Assembly: GCA_016934955.1 (NCBI GenBank) | Contig: JAFGRY010000010.1 | Location: 1 to 64,000, forward strand | From: a bacterium | GTDB taxonomy: Bacteria > Zhuqueibacterota > QNDG01 > JAGLOF01 | Reading direction: 5' to 3' | DNA length: 64,000 nucleotides | In this document: in pieces, positions 35,281 through 44,066 of the stretch | Layout of the letters: every line of letters starts with the position of its first letter | Numbering within the stretch: the first letter of the stretch is position 1 | Translations under genes and position numbers: made by a program | Notes under the pieces: model-generated | Seen by the model: only the letters and a program-made list of their open reading frames with translations | The model's database searches: none | What the model was told of the DNA's origin: nothing

Positions 35281-35664
35281 CTAGCTGTTCTTCGAGCCGG
35301 ACGCGGACTGCTCACTCATGGCGCAGGTGCCGTCAAACACCGCGCCTTCATCGATTACAAGTTTAACCGCCTGAATATCGCCGGTAACGACTGCGGTCGT
35401 TTCCAGAAACACTTTCCCTTCCGCGGATATATTTCCCCTGACTTCTCCGGCCAGCATCACATGCTTTGCCGTCACGTTTCCCTCGATCTTGCCGCCTTTT
35501 CCCAGAACGACCGTTTCCGTACAGGAAACATCCCCTTTCACTTTCCCGTCTATACGCAGGCTGTTCTCGATCTTAACATTCCCGTTGACAGTACTGCCCT
35601 TGCCGATGAACGTATTGAGTTCACCGCCCCTGCCGTAGTCAGAACTCATCTGTGCTTTCTTCAA
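35281..35664 (-). CDS. Bactofilin family cytoskeletal protein
   Basis: Protein of 127 residues. The start is a TTG at 35664 supported by AAGGAG 6 bases upstream; the next ATG (35649) is 21 bases from that site. The core is a right-handed beta-helix of short repeats ('STVNGNVKIENSLRIDGKVK', 'GKGGKIEGNVTAKHVMLAGE') flanked by disordered termini, as in bactofilins (DUF583, CcmA, BacM). Bactofilins polymerise at the membrane and recruit cell-wall enzymes. It lies 21 bases after an M23 peptidase gene, the pairing known from Helicobacter csd1-ccmA and others. Confidence 0.92.
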   Translation of the reverse strand: MKKAQMSSDYGRGGELNTFIGKGSTVNGNVKIENSLRIDGKVKGDVSCTETVVLGKGGKIEGNVTAKHVMLAGEVRGNISAEGKVFLETTAVVTGDIQAVKLVIDEGAVFDGTCAMSEQSASGSKNS

Positions 35665-35685
35665 AGGATGCTCCTTGCTCGTTAT

Positions 35686-36579
35686 TTAATCGGTTTTACT
35701 CGCCTGCTGTTTCACATAGAGGATATCCTCGGGATTGATCGCCTTCCCGTGTCTCCATACTTCAAAATGGAGGTGGGGTGCCGAGCTGATACCCGAACTT
35801 CCCAGCAGCGCGATAATGTCGCCCCGTTTTACGTCCTGCCCGGCGGTCACTTCGATACGGCTCGCGTGCCCGTAATAGGTGAAATAGCCGTTTCCGTGGG
35901 AGAGGATGACGAGGTTGCCGAAATCAGGGGTCCAGTCGGCGAAGATCACGATTCCCGACCCGGCCGCGCGAATGGGTGTGCCGGTGTCGGCGGCGATATC
36001 GATTCCCAGATGCCGTCTGCTGTAGTACCAGCTTCCCGATTGAAACCGGGTCGTGAGAAACCCGTTCACCGGCAGCAGTGTCGGCACGTTTTCCGGATTG
36101 TAGAAATCACTCTCGCCGGTCAGCAGATAGGGAAGCCGGTTTTGCACCCGCGTGTCCGGCTCGAAGGGTGCTTCGGGGACACTCTCGTTCAGGACAATGT
36201 CATCGCGCCGCCGGCTGATATCGACGCCGATATCATCGCTCTCCCGGTCGTCATCGATCACTCCGAGACTGACGCCGTATGCTTTCAGAATCCTGTTCAC
36301 CTTCGCTTTATAATCAAGATGCAGTTCCGCGATGCGTTCGATTTTGCGGTTCTGCATGCTCAGCTCACTATTCTGCTGCCGCAGCATCTTCCGTTCCGCT
36401 CTCAGCGAAAACACGGATACGTAGGCGTATATACCGACCAGGAGATGGAGAACGAGGACTGCCAGCACAGCGAGCAGCGTTTTACCGGTGCTGTAACTGA
36501 GAGATATGCTGCGAGGATTCCGTTCCTGGTCCGGAACAAAAATCAGGGAAAAAAATCTTCTGCGGTTATTGATAGCCAT
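35686..36579 (-). CDS. M23 family metallopeptidase, membrane-anchored
   Basis: Protein of 297 residues: a cytoplasmic N-terminus, one transmembrane helix at about 33-55 ('TLLAVLAVLVLHLLVGIYAYV'), a short coiled coil (about 58-90) and a C-terminal lysostaphin-type domain (about 185-290). The zinc ligands are present: H-x3-D in 'RRHLGIDIAADTG' and H-x-H in 'SAPHLHFEVW'. It cleaves peptide cross-links of peptidoglycan or acts in shape control with the adjacent bactofilin. It lies 6 bases after parB. Confidence 0.93.
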   Translation of the reverse strand: MAINNRRRFFSLIFVPDQERNPRSISLSYSTGKTLLAVLAVLVLHLLVGIYAYVSVFSLRAERKMLRQQNSELSMQNRKIERIAELHLDYKAKVNRILKAYGVSLGVIDDDRESDDIGVDISRRRDDIVLNESVPEAPFEPDTRVQNRLPYLLTGESDFYNPENVPTLLPVNGFLTTRFQSGSWYYSRRHLGIDIAADTGTPIRAAGSGIVIFADWTPDFGNLVILSHGNGYFTYYGHASRIEVTAGQDVKRGDIIALLGSSGISSAPHLHFEVWRHGKAINPEDILYVKQQASKTD

Positions 36580-36585
36580 ACCCGT

Positions 36586-37455
36586 CTAGCTCTTGCTGTT
36601 TTGAATCATTTCCACAACCCGGTCGAGCTCATCGTCGGAAAAGTAGTGGATTTCAACCCGCCCTCCCTTTCCGGAAGGAACGATTCGCACCCGTGTTCCC
36701 ATGACCGACCGCAGGGTGTCTTCCAGGTGGGCAAGCCGCGCCGGCTTTTTCGCTTTCACGGGACGGTTGTCACCGGCTTCATTTCCGAGACGGCTCCTCA
36801 CTTCCTGCTCCACCGTTCGCACGCTCCAGCCGTTGCTCACGCACTTCTGCCACAGTTTCAGCTGGGCCGACTTTGTCGGCAGGCTCAGCAGCGGTTTCGC
36901 GTGCCCGATACCGATCTCGCCGTCCCGAAGGCTCTTTCTGATCTGATCGGGAAGATTGAGCAGCCGGATGATATTGGTGACGGTCGCCCGGTCCTTCCCG
37001 ACCTTGTCCGCCACCTCTTCCTGGGTCAGGCCGTACTCTTTCTGAAGCTGGCTGTAGGCCTTTGCCAGCTCGATGGGGTTGAGGTTCTCTCTCTGAATAT
37101 TCTCGACCAGCGCCAGCTCCAGCATCCGGTCATCCGACGTGACATCCATCACGTAGACCGGCACCGTGCGGTACCCGAGTTCCCGCACGGCCCTGAGCCT
37201 CCGCTCTCCGGCGATGAGCTCGTAATCGGATCCCGATTTTCGCACGGTAAGCGGCTGGATCATACCGTTCTGCTCGATGGACCGTTTCAGTTCATCAAGC
37301 TGTGCTCTGGCGAACTCCTGTCTCGGCTGAAGCGGGTTCTCCCGTATGCTCTTCACTTCCACTTCATCAAGTGAGTGCTGACGGGAAGCGCTCTCATTCT
37401 CATCCATCTGGGGAATGAGCGCTTCAAGACCTCTGCCGAGACGTTTATTTTTCAT
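36586..37455 (-). CDS. parB: Chromosome partitioning protein ParB
   Basis: Protein of 289 residues. It has the N-terminal '[10 protein letters not shown]' opening, the CTP-binding ParB/Srx domain (about 35-125, with '[10 protein letters not shown]' and '[11 protein letters not shown]'), the parS-binding helix-turn-helix (about 135-200, '[20 protein letters not shown]') and a C-terminal dimerisation domain. Its 5' end overlaps parA by 11 bases. A parS-like palindrome lies 4.5 kb away at 42699-42714. Confidence 0.96.
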   Translation of the reverse strand: MKNKRLGRGLEALIPQMDENESASRQHSLDEVEVKSIRENPLQPRQEFARAQLDELKRSIEQNGMIQPLTVRKSGSDYELIAGERRLRAVRELGYRTVPVYVMDVTSDDRMLELALVENIQRENLNPIELAKAYSQLQKEYGLTQEEVADKVGKDRATVTNIIRLLNLPDQIRKSLRDGEIGIGHAKPLLSLPTKSAQLKLWQKCVSNGWSVRTVEQEVRSRLGNEAGDNRPVKAKKPARLAHLEDTLRSVMGTRVRIVPSGKGGRVEIHYFSDDELDRVVEMIQNSKS

Positions 37456-38209
37456 GAGCGATGACCTCTTGCGCCAGTTTCATGTAGGCTTCGGTACCGG
37501 CACAGACCGCATCATAGAGAATGACCGGTTTCCCGAAGCTGGGCGCCTCGCTCAACCTGACATTCCGGTAAATAATGGTGTCGAAGACTTTCTCTTCGAA
37601 AAAATTGGTCACATCTTCCCGTACCTGCTGGGAAAGGTTCAGCCTGTTGTCATACATGGTCAGCAGCACGCCTTCGATTCCCAGATCGGGATTGAGATTC
37701 TTCTGTACCATTCTGATGCTCTTGAGCAGCTGGCTCAGCCCTTCGAGAGCGTAATATTCACACTGAATCGGGATCAGCACCGTATCAGCGGCGGTAAGAC
37801 TGTTGATGGTGAGGAGCCCCAGGGACGGGGGGTTGTCGATAAAAATATAATCATATTCCCGGTCCAGCTTCTCGAACGCCCGGGAGAGGATACGTTCTCT
37901 CCCCATCTCGCTCACCAGCTCAACTTCCGCGCCGACCAGCCGCGGATTTGAGGGCAGCAGATCGAGAAACCCGATCTCCGAAGTAATGATCGCCTGGTTG
38001 ATGTCGGCTTCCCCGATGATCACCTCGTACGATCCGGTCTCTACGGTCCGGTGATCGACTCCCATACCGCTGGTGGCATTCGACTGCGGATCGATGTCGA
38101 CCAGCAGCACCCGCTTTTCCGCGACCGCGATACTGGCCGCGAGATTAACCGCCGTCGTTGTTTTGCCGACTCCGCCCTTCTGATTCGCTATCGCAATAAT
38201 TTTCGTCAC
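37445..38209 (-). CDS. parA: Chromosome partitioning ATPase ParA (Soj)
   Basis: Protein of 254 residues, start codon GTG at 38209. Deviant Walker A '[16 protein letters not shown]', switch region '[13 protein letters not shown]' and Walker B '[13 protein letters not shown]' are all present. The small size without an N-terminal regulator domain is typical of chromosomal Soj. It drives origin segregation with ParB. A promoter with 17-base spacing lies 30 bases upstream. Confidence 0.96.
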   Translation of the reverse strand: MTKIIAIANQKGGVGKTTTAVNLAASIAVAEKRVLLVDIDPQSNATSGMGVDHRTVETGSYEVIIGEADINQAIITSEIGFLDLLPSNPRLVGAEVELVSEMGRERILSRAFEKLDREYDYIFIDNPPSLGLLTINSLTAADTVLIPIQCEYYALEGLSQLLKSIRMVQKNLNPDLGIEGVLLTMYDNRLNLSQQVREDVTNFFEEKVFDTIIYRNVRLSEAPSFGKPVILYDAVCAGTEAYMKLAQEVIAHEK

Positions 38210-38238
38210 AGTAACACTCTCTATAATGTTAAAATTTA

Positions 38239-38267
38239 AATATACGGCTTTATCATAGAAAAAGCAA
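38239..38267 (-). promoter_or_regulatory. Promoter of the parA-parB-M23-bactofilin unit
   Basis: TTGCTT (38262-38267), 17 bases, TATATT (38239-38244) on the minus strand, filling most of the 60 bases between the upstream gene's stop and the parA start. Predicted start near 38232. Confidence 0.6.
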
Positions 38268-38269
38268 GC

Positions 38270-40429
38270 TCAGACCATACCTTTTCGTTTTCTGACCAGC
38301 CATTCGGTGAACAGCAGCAGCAGGACCAGGACAAGTATGCCGCCGTTTTCATTCAGCGCGATGCTGCCGGCGGTAGCATCGCTCACCCGCGGAAAACGAA
38401 GCGTGTCGACGAGAGCGGCTGCATCACTGAAACCGACACTGACGCCGCCCGACGCCCTGCTGATCTGTCTGAGCACTTCCGGATTCGGTTCAAGGCGCTG
38501 CAGTTCCGCCCTGAACGGCTGGATGAACAGTTCCGTGCTGTCGCCGCCCGCTGCCTGCTGCCGGGAGAAAGGGCTGAAGCGGACCGCCGCCCGCCAGCGG
38601 CCGGTACCCGGCGCAGCCAGGGAACAGCGGTATTCACCGTTTCCGGACTCGGTCATCGCCGCTCTCAGGGTGTCGGTACGGTTCCAGAGCGTCAGTGCCG
38701 CCTGCCCGCCGCTGAGGGGCCGGTAAATCGCGTCGAAGGCGGTGAATCTGAACGGAATCGCTTCTCCGGTCTCGTATACCCGCCGGGGTGAAGAGAGCCG
38801 GTAGTAGCCCCGGTTTTCAGGAGAGGTGAGCCACCTGACGGTACTGTGCAGCATCGCCGCCGGTTCCAGCCCCTCCCGCCCCGGCTGCATCGACCAGCGG
38901 AACAGGCCCGTTCCATTGAGAAGAACCGATTTCACCCCCCCGCACACGCCGGCAAGCAGCACCGGCTGCGCGGAATCCCCCGGAGCCGCATATGAAGGCG
39001 CGGCCGTCGCAAGCACCATGACCGCCGGTTTCGGCTCTCCGGCAAACAGTGACAGGGCCAGCGGCGGGGCCTGTTCCCAGGAACCGGAACCCGTCTCTCC
39101 TTCACCGAGCCCGGTAACCGGATGCGTGCGTCCCGTTTCGGTGAGACTGATCCGGTATTCGCCGGCATCGCCGTCCGCGTGCAGGCCGTCAGCGGGCAGC
39201 AGCATCTCCAGCCGCCGGGCTTTCACGGGATCGAATGCTTCCCGGACCTGAATGAACAGCGGTACACCCGCCTGCACCAGCCAGCCGCCGATGCGGTCCC
39301 AGAGCGCCGGATCCATGCGGCGGCCCGGCATATCCGCAAGCACGACACAGTCGATGCCCGCCAGGTCCGCGGCACCCGGAAAGGGGCCCTCGTAAAAATC
39401 GCCGGCATCCCTGAGAACCCGGGATGTCAGGTCGACAAAGGGATCGTTTTTCAGCGTTCTTATGAGAAACGCGGTGTCCTGATGAGGAGCCGAGGCCAGC
39501 AGCAGCACCCGAATGCTGCCGGGGGTAATATTGATATATCCCGTCTGCTCATTGTTGCGATCGGACACCTCGCCGGGCAGCACCGCCGCCCGCGCGCTCA
39601 CCGCCGTGAATCCCGGGCGGTCCGTTTCGAAATAGAGCGTTTCGGTTTTTTCGAATCCGGCAGCCGGTATGCGAATCCGGCGTTCATCCTGCACCACATC
39701 CTCGAGGCGCAGCTCGAGGCGCACGCTTTCCCCGGCATATCCGGGTCCGCGCACCGAAACCCGCACCGGGATCCGGTGTCCGGCCAGTCCGGTGGCGCTG
39801 AGCTGCACCGAAGTGACCATCACATCGGCAACCGCACCGGAGTCGCCGCTGATCACGGTGTACACCGGCAGAGAACTCGATACCGCGGCCGCCGGATCAC
39901 CGCCTCTGGTGTACGTGCCGTCTGAAACGAGCAGCAGGGCGGCCGTATTCGGTCCGGCGGCCCGACTGCCGGTCTGCAGCGCCTGTTCGATATCGGTGAC
40001 CGGACCGTTGAACAGCAGCGCTGCGGGAGACGTCTGTTGCACGGTGTCGGAAAACGCGAAAAAGCGCACGTCATGGGCGGCGGCGAAGCCCTGCCATTCA
40101 CTGCCGCTGAAAAAGGCCTTGATCGCTGCGGTATCGGCCCTGCTTCCACCGCCGATGCCCATGGAGGAAGAGGTGTCGACCAGCACGGCCACCGGAGCCT
40201 TCACTTCCCGCTCCCTGGTCAGCGAAAGAACGCCGCCGAAGAGGGCCGCTGCCAGAAGGAGGAGCGCCCCCCCTCTCAGACACGCGAGAAGCACCCGCAG
40301 CGCTGACGGCACCGGAGGAAGGGTGACCCGGTAGTAGTACCAGACGGCGGCCACGATCAGTATCAGGGTCAGAAAAACAGGCAAACGCCCGGCTGCAAAG
40401 GAGAGGCTGAAGGAGATACCGGAAAACAT
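38270..40429 (-). CDS. Membrane protein with von Willebrand-type domain
   Basis: Protein of 719 residues from an ATG at 40429; a TTG overlapping the tsaD stop at 40435 is the alternative and neither has a good Shine-Dalgarno site. Two transmembrane helices lie in the first 70 residues ('FLTLILIVAAVWYYYRV', 'GGALLLLAAALFGGVLSL'). A vWA-like domain with a MIDAS motif follows ('VLVDTSSSMG', later 'LLLVSDGTYT'). A long extracytoplasmic part with immunoglobulin-like segments and a ThuA-like stretch precedes a final transmembrane helix near the C-terminus (VLVLLLLFTEWLVRKRK). The same plan is found in BatA/YfbK-like and 'glutamine amidotransferase' membrane proteins. Function not known. Confidence 0.8.
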   Translation of the reverse strand: MFSGISFSLSFAAGRLPVFLTLILIVAAVWYYYRVTLPPVPSALRVLLACLRGGALLLLAAALFGGVLSLTREREVKAPVAVLVDTSSSMGIGGGSRADTAAIKAFFSGSEWQGFAAAHDVRFFAFSDTVQQTSPAALLFNGPVTDIEQALQTGSRAAGPNTAALLLVSDGTYTRGGDPAAAVSSSLPVYTVISGDSGAVADVMVTSVQLSATGLAGHRIPVRVSVRGPGYAGESVRLELRLEDVVQDERRIRIPAAGFEKTETLYFETDRPGFTAVSARAAVLPGEVSDRNNEQTGYINITPGSIRVLLLASAPHQDTAFLIRTLKNDPFVDLTSRVLRDAGDFYEGPFPGAADLAGIDCVVLADMPGRRMDPALWDRIGGWLVQAGVPLFIQVREAFDPVKARRLEMLLPADGLHADGDAGEYRISLTETGRTHPVTGLGEGETGSGSWEQAPPLALSLFAGEPKPAVMVLATAAPSYAAPGDSAQPVLLAGVCGGVKSVLLNGTGLFRWSMQPGREGLEPAAMLHSTVRWLTSPENRGYYRLSSPRRVYETGEAIPFRFTAFDAIYRPLSGGQAALTLWNRTDTLRAAMTESGNGEYRCSLAAPGTGRWRAAVRFSPFSRQQAAGGDSTELFIQPFRAELQRLEPNPEVLRQISRASGGVSVGFSDAAALVDTLRFPRVSDATAGSIALNENGGILVLVLLLLFTEWLVRKRKGMV

Positions 40430-40431
40430 GG

Positions 40432-41424
40432 TCAAAGATTCAGTGAAGGGTGAGGAGAGAGAGAAAAGGGCGAAACATCCCCTTTTTCGAGATAAAACGC
40501 GCCGGCGCTGGCGATCATCGCTCCGTTATCCGTACAGAGGGCGGGTGACGGCCAGTGGACCGCCATGCCCGCGGCATCGGCCGCCTCCTTCATCCGCTGC
40601 CGCAGCGCTCCGTTCACCGCCACTCCCCCGGCCAGGGCGATATCCCTGACCTTGCAGGCAACCGCGGCTTTCAGTGTCTTTTCTGTGAGAACATCGACCA
40701 CCGCATCCTGAAAGCAGCGGCAGATATCCTGCAGGTGACGCTGCACCGTCTCCTCGCTCCGGGTGCGTACGTGATTCAGTACCGCAGTTTTCAGGCCGCT
40801 GAAGCTGAATTCATAGGTATCGCCGAGATCGGCCCTGGGAAATCGTACGTATCCGCTGTCACCCCGGGCCGCCTCACGTTCGATGACCGGACCTCCGGGG
40901 TAGGTAAGCCCCAGCAATTTCGCTGTCTTGTCGAATGCTTCACCTGCTGCGTCGTCCCTGGTTCTCCCCAGGACTGTGTAGGCCCCCCAGCGTTCCACCA
41001 GGACGATCTGGGTGTGGCCCCCTGACACGATAAGAACGATGAACGGCGGTTCGGGATGGGTCGCTTCGAGCCGCGTTGCCATCAGATGCCCCTCCAGATG
41101 GTTGACCCCCCTGAAGGGGATCCCCAGCGAGAGGGCGAGCCCCTTGGCGGCGCTTAATCCCACCAGAAGCGACCCGGCCAGACCGGGACCGCAGGTCACC
41201 GCGATGCCTTCCAGATCGTGTTTTCCTATACCGGCGCGATCGAGCGCTTCTCCGATCACCTGCATGATCACCTGGATATGGGCGCGGGAAGCCAGTTCGG
41301 GGACGATACCGCCGAACTGCCGGTGAACCGCCTGGGATGAGATGACGTTAGAGAGCAGGGCGCCGTTTTTCAGGACGGCCGCGCTGGTGTCGTCACAGGA
41401 TGTCTCGATCCCCAGAACGATCAT
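40432..41424 (-). CDS. tsaD: tRNA N6-adenosine threonylcarbamoyltransferase TsaD
   Basis: Protein of 330 residues. It has the hallmark opening 'MIVLGIETSCDDTSAAVL', the metal-binding H-x3-H in 'GVNHLEGHLMA' and the ASKHA nucleotide-binding motif 'VSGGHTQIVL'. It transfers the threonylcarbamoyl group to A37 of ANN-decoding tRNAs, with TsaB/TsaE (not in the window). It overlaps ybbR by 4 bases. Confidence 0.97.
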   Translation of the reverse strand: MIVLGIETSCDDTSAAVLKNGALLSNVISSQAVHRQFGGIVPELASRAHIQVIMQVIGEALDRAGIGKHDLEGIAVTCGPGLAGSLLVGLSAAKGLALSLGIPFRGVNHLEGHLMATRLEATHPEPPFIVLIVSGGHTQIVLVERWGAYTVLGRTRDDAAGEAFDKTAKLLGLTYPGGPVIEREAARGDSGYVRFPRADLGDTYEFSFSGLKTAVLNHVRTRSEETVQRHLQDICRCFQDAVVDVLTEKTLKAAVACKVRDIALAGGVAVNGALRQRMKEAADAAGMAVHWPSPALCTDNGAMIASAGAFYLEKGDVSPFSLSPHPSLNL

Positions 41425-42362
41425 CGCTCGATCCTGAGCTTGAAAAAGGCTGGCTTGGCGGTGAAATTGAGGATATCCCTGGGAATGGTGATGACCGCCC
41501 GCGCAGTCTGACTGCGATACCGTTCCTTCTGGTAATCGATGGTGGCGCTGATATCATCGACCGTGATTTTCGAAACGACGTCGACGCCGCCGTGTATCGT
41601 GAGTGTCAGGACCGATGGATCCGCCTTGACGCCGCTCACCGAAGGCGGAATATTGATCACTTCGACCGGCACACCGTAAATATGCCGCTCGTGAATACGC
41701 TGAACATCAGCGGAAAACTGCACATCCGTGCGGGAATAGGTGATCTGTTCCCAGACCGGAGGCACAATGCGCAGGTGCCCCTCGAAATCGCGAATAAGAT
41801 GGCTGTAGGTTTCCGGCTCGGTGACCACCGAATCGATCTGATTGACGGCGGTGCTCGGACCGCTCACATCGATCGAATCGGGGAACAGCTGCACCGGACC
41901 GACGATAATGTACCCTTCCGTCGGCTCGAGCCGGATGAATTTCCGGCTTACCGGCACCCGCTTCGAAATCAGCGGCTCCATGCTCACGGTAACGGTTTCG
42001 GGCCCGATAATGTGCTCGACCTGGACATCGAGGTCCGGGGGTATTCCCCGGATCATGTCGTTGCGCATGACGAATGTCCTGGTGATATCGGCGCTGTGCA
42101 TGTCGAGCTCGATGAACTTCGGCAGACTGTGCAGCTCGATAAGATCGAATCCCTTGCCGATAAAGGTCACCTCCGCCCCGTCGGGGATCGGTTCGGAGAG
42201 GACATAGCCGGCCGGCTGGTTGATAATTTCAAAGGGGATGACGGTAAGCTGAAGGTAGCTGTTGCCCATGACGACAATCAGCCAGAGCAGTATCGCGATA
42301 ACCAGACTGGCCAGCTTGACTTTGTAATTTTTGGAAAGTCTCATGATCCGGGTATTCTTCAT
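41421..42362 (-). CDS. YbbR-like domain protein (CdaR-related)
   Basis: Protein of 313 residues with one N-terminal transmembrane helix (about 17-34, 'LASLVIAILLWLIVVMGNSY') and three to four YbbR-type beta domains outside the membrane ('IPFEIINQPAGYVLSEPIPD', 'RVPVSRKFIRLEPTEGYIIV', 'VPVEVINIPPSVSGVKADPS'). In many bacteria ybbR (cdaR) lies beside the diadenylate cyclase gene cdaA and regulates it. No cdaA is visible here, though a PgpH-like phosphodiesterase is encoded at 10563. Confidence 0.87.
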   Translation of the reverse strand: MKNTRIMRLSKNYKVKLASLVIAILLWLIVVMGNSYLQLTVIPFEIINQPAGYVLSEPIPDGAEVTFIGKGFDLIELHSLPKFIELDMHSADITRTFVMRNDMIRGIPPDLDVQVEHIIGPETVTVSMEPLISKRVPVSRKFIRLEPTEGYIIVGPVQLFPDSIDVSGPSTAVNQIDSVVTEPETYSHLIRDFEGHLRIVPPVWEQITYSRTDVQFSADVQRIHERHIYGVPVEVINIPPSVSGVKADPSVLTLTIHGGVDVVSKITVDDISATIDYQKERYRSQTARAVITIPRDILNFTAKPAFFKLRIER

Positions 42363-42379
42363 CGTCTCTACTCCCGGTC

Positions 42380-42407
42380 ACAGAGGAAGCGTTGCCGCTT
42401 CCTCTGT
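42380..42407. other. Stable 12-bp hairpin with tetraloop
   Basis: ACAGAGGAAGCG (42380-42391) and its perfect complement (42396-42407) enclose a 4-base loop (GCAA on the minus strand, a GNRA tetraloop). It sits between the zinc-ribbon gene and ybbR. No T-tract follows on the minus strand, so it is more likely an mRNA processing or stability element than an intrinsic terminator. Confidence 0.7.
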
Positions 42408-42429
42408 TGTTTGCTGATGCGGTCACTAC

Positions 42430-42621
42430 TTATTTCTGCGATTTCTGCACCGGACGTCCGAAGCTGATCTCACCGTTGTCAATGCGAATATTGAACCCGC
42501 ACTCGGGGTTGGTGCAGACCCAGGCCTTATAACGGATCGATGCGCCGTCCCGGCCGTAATCGGACATGGGGACGAGAACACCTATATTGCATTTTTGACA
42601 TTCAGGCAACTGATTTTCCAT
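42430..42621 (-). CDS. Small zinc-ribbon protein
   Basis: Protein of 63 residues with two cysteine pairs, C-x2-C ('PECQKCNIG') and C-x4-C ('WVCTNPECGFN'), arranged as a single zinc ribbon. Two adjacent ATGs are possible (42624 and 42621); the second is 7 bases from GGGAGG and is preferred. No named family recognised; similar tiny zinc-ribbon proteins are common near ribosomal genes. It lies between rplI and ybbR on the same strand. Confidence 0.7.
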   Translation of the reverse strand: MENQLPECQKCNIGVLVPMSDYGRDGASIRYKAWVCTNPECGFNIRIDNGEISFGRPVQKSQK

Positions 42622-42698
42622 CATACATCCTCCCTTTCTTTCGCCTCACCCGGTACCGCTGCCACACCTGCCGCGCCCGGCAACGGCAACACATCGCG

Positions 42699-42714
42699 CG
42701 CTTCACGTGAAGGA
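42699..42714. promoter_or_regulatory. parS-like palindrome
   Basis: The 12-base palindrome CTTCACGTGAAG (42701-42712) contains the invariant core of parS (TGTTTCACGTGAAACA); the 16-base site matches 12 of 16 positions. It lies in a non-coding gap between the zinc-ribbon gene and rplI, 4.5 kb from parAB, within the usual distance of chromosomal parS sites. Confidence 0.45.
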
Positions 42715-42736
42715 GAGCAGGAACGCGCCGGGCCGG

Positions 42737-43180
42737 CTACTCCTTCACGACCCAGATACGGACGTCGGCGGTCACGTCCTGATGGAGCTTTACCGAAACA
42801 GTGTAAATACCGAGGGCCTTGATCGGATCATTGAGCAGAATTTTCTTCTTATCGACATCAAAACCCTTTTCCTTCAGCAGATCGGCAATCGTCTGTGACG
42901 TCACCGATCCGAACAGTTTTTCATCCTCTCCCACGGCAACCGCGGCGGTCAGGGAAACCTTGGAGAGTTCGGCGGCGACGTTCTCGGCCGCATGCCGGTC
43001 TTTATCCTTTCTCCGTTCGGCCGTTTTCAATTCTTCCTCGAGAACCCGCATATTCCGGCGCGTGGCCGTAACCGCGATTCCCCGGGGAATCAGATAATTT
43101 CGGGCGTAGCCGTTCTTGACCGTCATGACCTCGCCGGCTTTTCCGAGATTTTCATAATCCTGCTTTAAAATAATTTTCAT
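42737..43180 (-). CDS. rplI: 50S ribosomal protein L9
   Basis: Protein of 147 residues, usual length. N-domain 'MKIILKQDYENLGKAGEVMT' with 'VKNGYARNYLIPRGIAVTAT', a long central helix, and a C-domain ending 'VTADVRIWVVKE'. Lies 22 bases after rpsR in the rpsF-ssb-rpsR-rplI operon. Confidence 0.97.
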   Translation of the reverse strand: MKIILKQDYENLGKAGEVMTVKNGYARNYLIPRGIAVTATRRNMRVLEEELKTAERRKDKDRHAAENVAAELSKVSLTAAVAVGEDEKLFGSVTSQTIADLLKEKGFDVDKKKILLNDPIKALGIYTVSVKLHQDVTADVRIWVVKE

Positions 43181-43202
43181 AATGACCTCATTCCTGCTTC
43201 TG

Positions 43203-43427
43203 TCAGCGGGCGAAATCAGACACGTAGGGGATGAGGGCGAGATGCCGTGCCCGCTTGATCGCCTTTACCAGCTGCCGCTGATGCTGGGCGCATGTCCCTG
43301 ATGTCCGTCTGGGTATTATCTTCCCGACATCCGTGGTAAACTTGTTGAGTTTCTTGGGATCCTTGTAATCGATATATGCGACATGACTCTCGCAAAAACG
43401 ACAGATGCGTTTCCGTCGTAATCTCAT
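43203..43427 (-). CDS. rpsR: 30S ribosomal protein S18
   Basis: Protein of 74 residues. '[20 protein letters not shown]', '[20 protein letters not shown]' and '[19 protein letters not shown]' are diagnostic. The N-terminal C-x2-C is present but only one cysteine pair, so zinc binding is uncertain. Partner of S6 on the platform. Confidence 0.97.
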   Translation of the reverse strand: MRLRRKRICRFCESHVAYIDYKDPKKLNKFTTDVGKIIPRRTSGTCAQHQRQLVKAIKRARHLALIPYVSDFAR

Positions 43428-43460
43428 CAGGATTTCCTCCTCTTGCCAAATAATCGCTGT

Positions 43461-44003
43461 CTACAGATCCAATTCCTGAAAACCGAAATCAAATCTGCCT
43501 CTGCGGGGATTTCCGGAATCCCCGGTCTGAAGCGGACCATCCTCGTGCTGCCGTGTATCCTCGCTGTAATGATCCTCTTCGTTTTCCTGCTCGAATTCCT
43601 CAGGATATTGCCCTTCTCCGAAATCCTGTTCAAAGCTGCCGTCGGAGTCGGCATCATCTTTTCTGTTCAGAAACTGTACTCTTCGCGCCTTGATTTCAAC
43701 GATGCTGCGCCCGCGTCCGTTCCCCGATCGAAGGCTGCGGCTCTGCAGTTCCCCCTCGACCAGCACAGCGTTCCCTTTTTTCAGGTTTCTGGCGCAGTTT
43801 TCGGCGAGTTTGTACCAGGTAACCACCCCCACGAAACAGACATTTTCACGCCACTGTCCGAGATTGTCCTTGAACCGCCTGTTTGAGGCGATCCAGAAAT
43901 TGGTGACCGATGTGCCGTTCCCGGTCTTGCGTAAAATCGGATCTTTCGTGAGGTTACCGGCGATCAAGACACTGTTTATGTCAGGCATTCTCAGCTCACT
44001 CAT
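43461..44003 (-). CDS. ssb: Single-stranded DNA-binding protein
   Basis: Protein of 180 residues. OB fold in residues about 8-110 ('NSVLIAGNLTKDPILRKTGN', 'WRENVCFVGVVTWYKLAENC', 'GNAVLVEGELQSRSL'). The C-terminal half is acidic and disordered. The extreme C-terminus reads 'RFDFGFQELDL' in place of the canonical acidic DxIPF tip that recruits partner proteins. Its place between rpsF and rpsR is conserved in bacteria. Confidence 0.95.
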   Translation of the reverse strand: MSELRMPDINSVLIAGNLTKDPILRKTGNGTSVTNFWIASNRRFKDNLGQWRENVCFVGVVTWYKLAENCARNLKKGNAVLVEGELQSRSLRSGNGRGRSIVEIKARRVQFLNRKDDADSDGSFEQDFGEGQYPEEFEQENEEDHYSEDTRQHEDGPLQTGDSGNPRRGRFDFGFQELDL

Positions 44004-44066
44004 GCCGGCTCATACCTCCTTACATACCATACTACCGCCTGACTGCCGCCGTTCGCAGGCAAACCG

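Noticed and set aside
43216-43449. A 77-codon frame overlapping rpsR.
   Set aside because: It is a different frame of the same strand over a clear S18 coding sequence.
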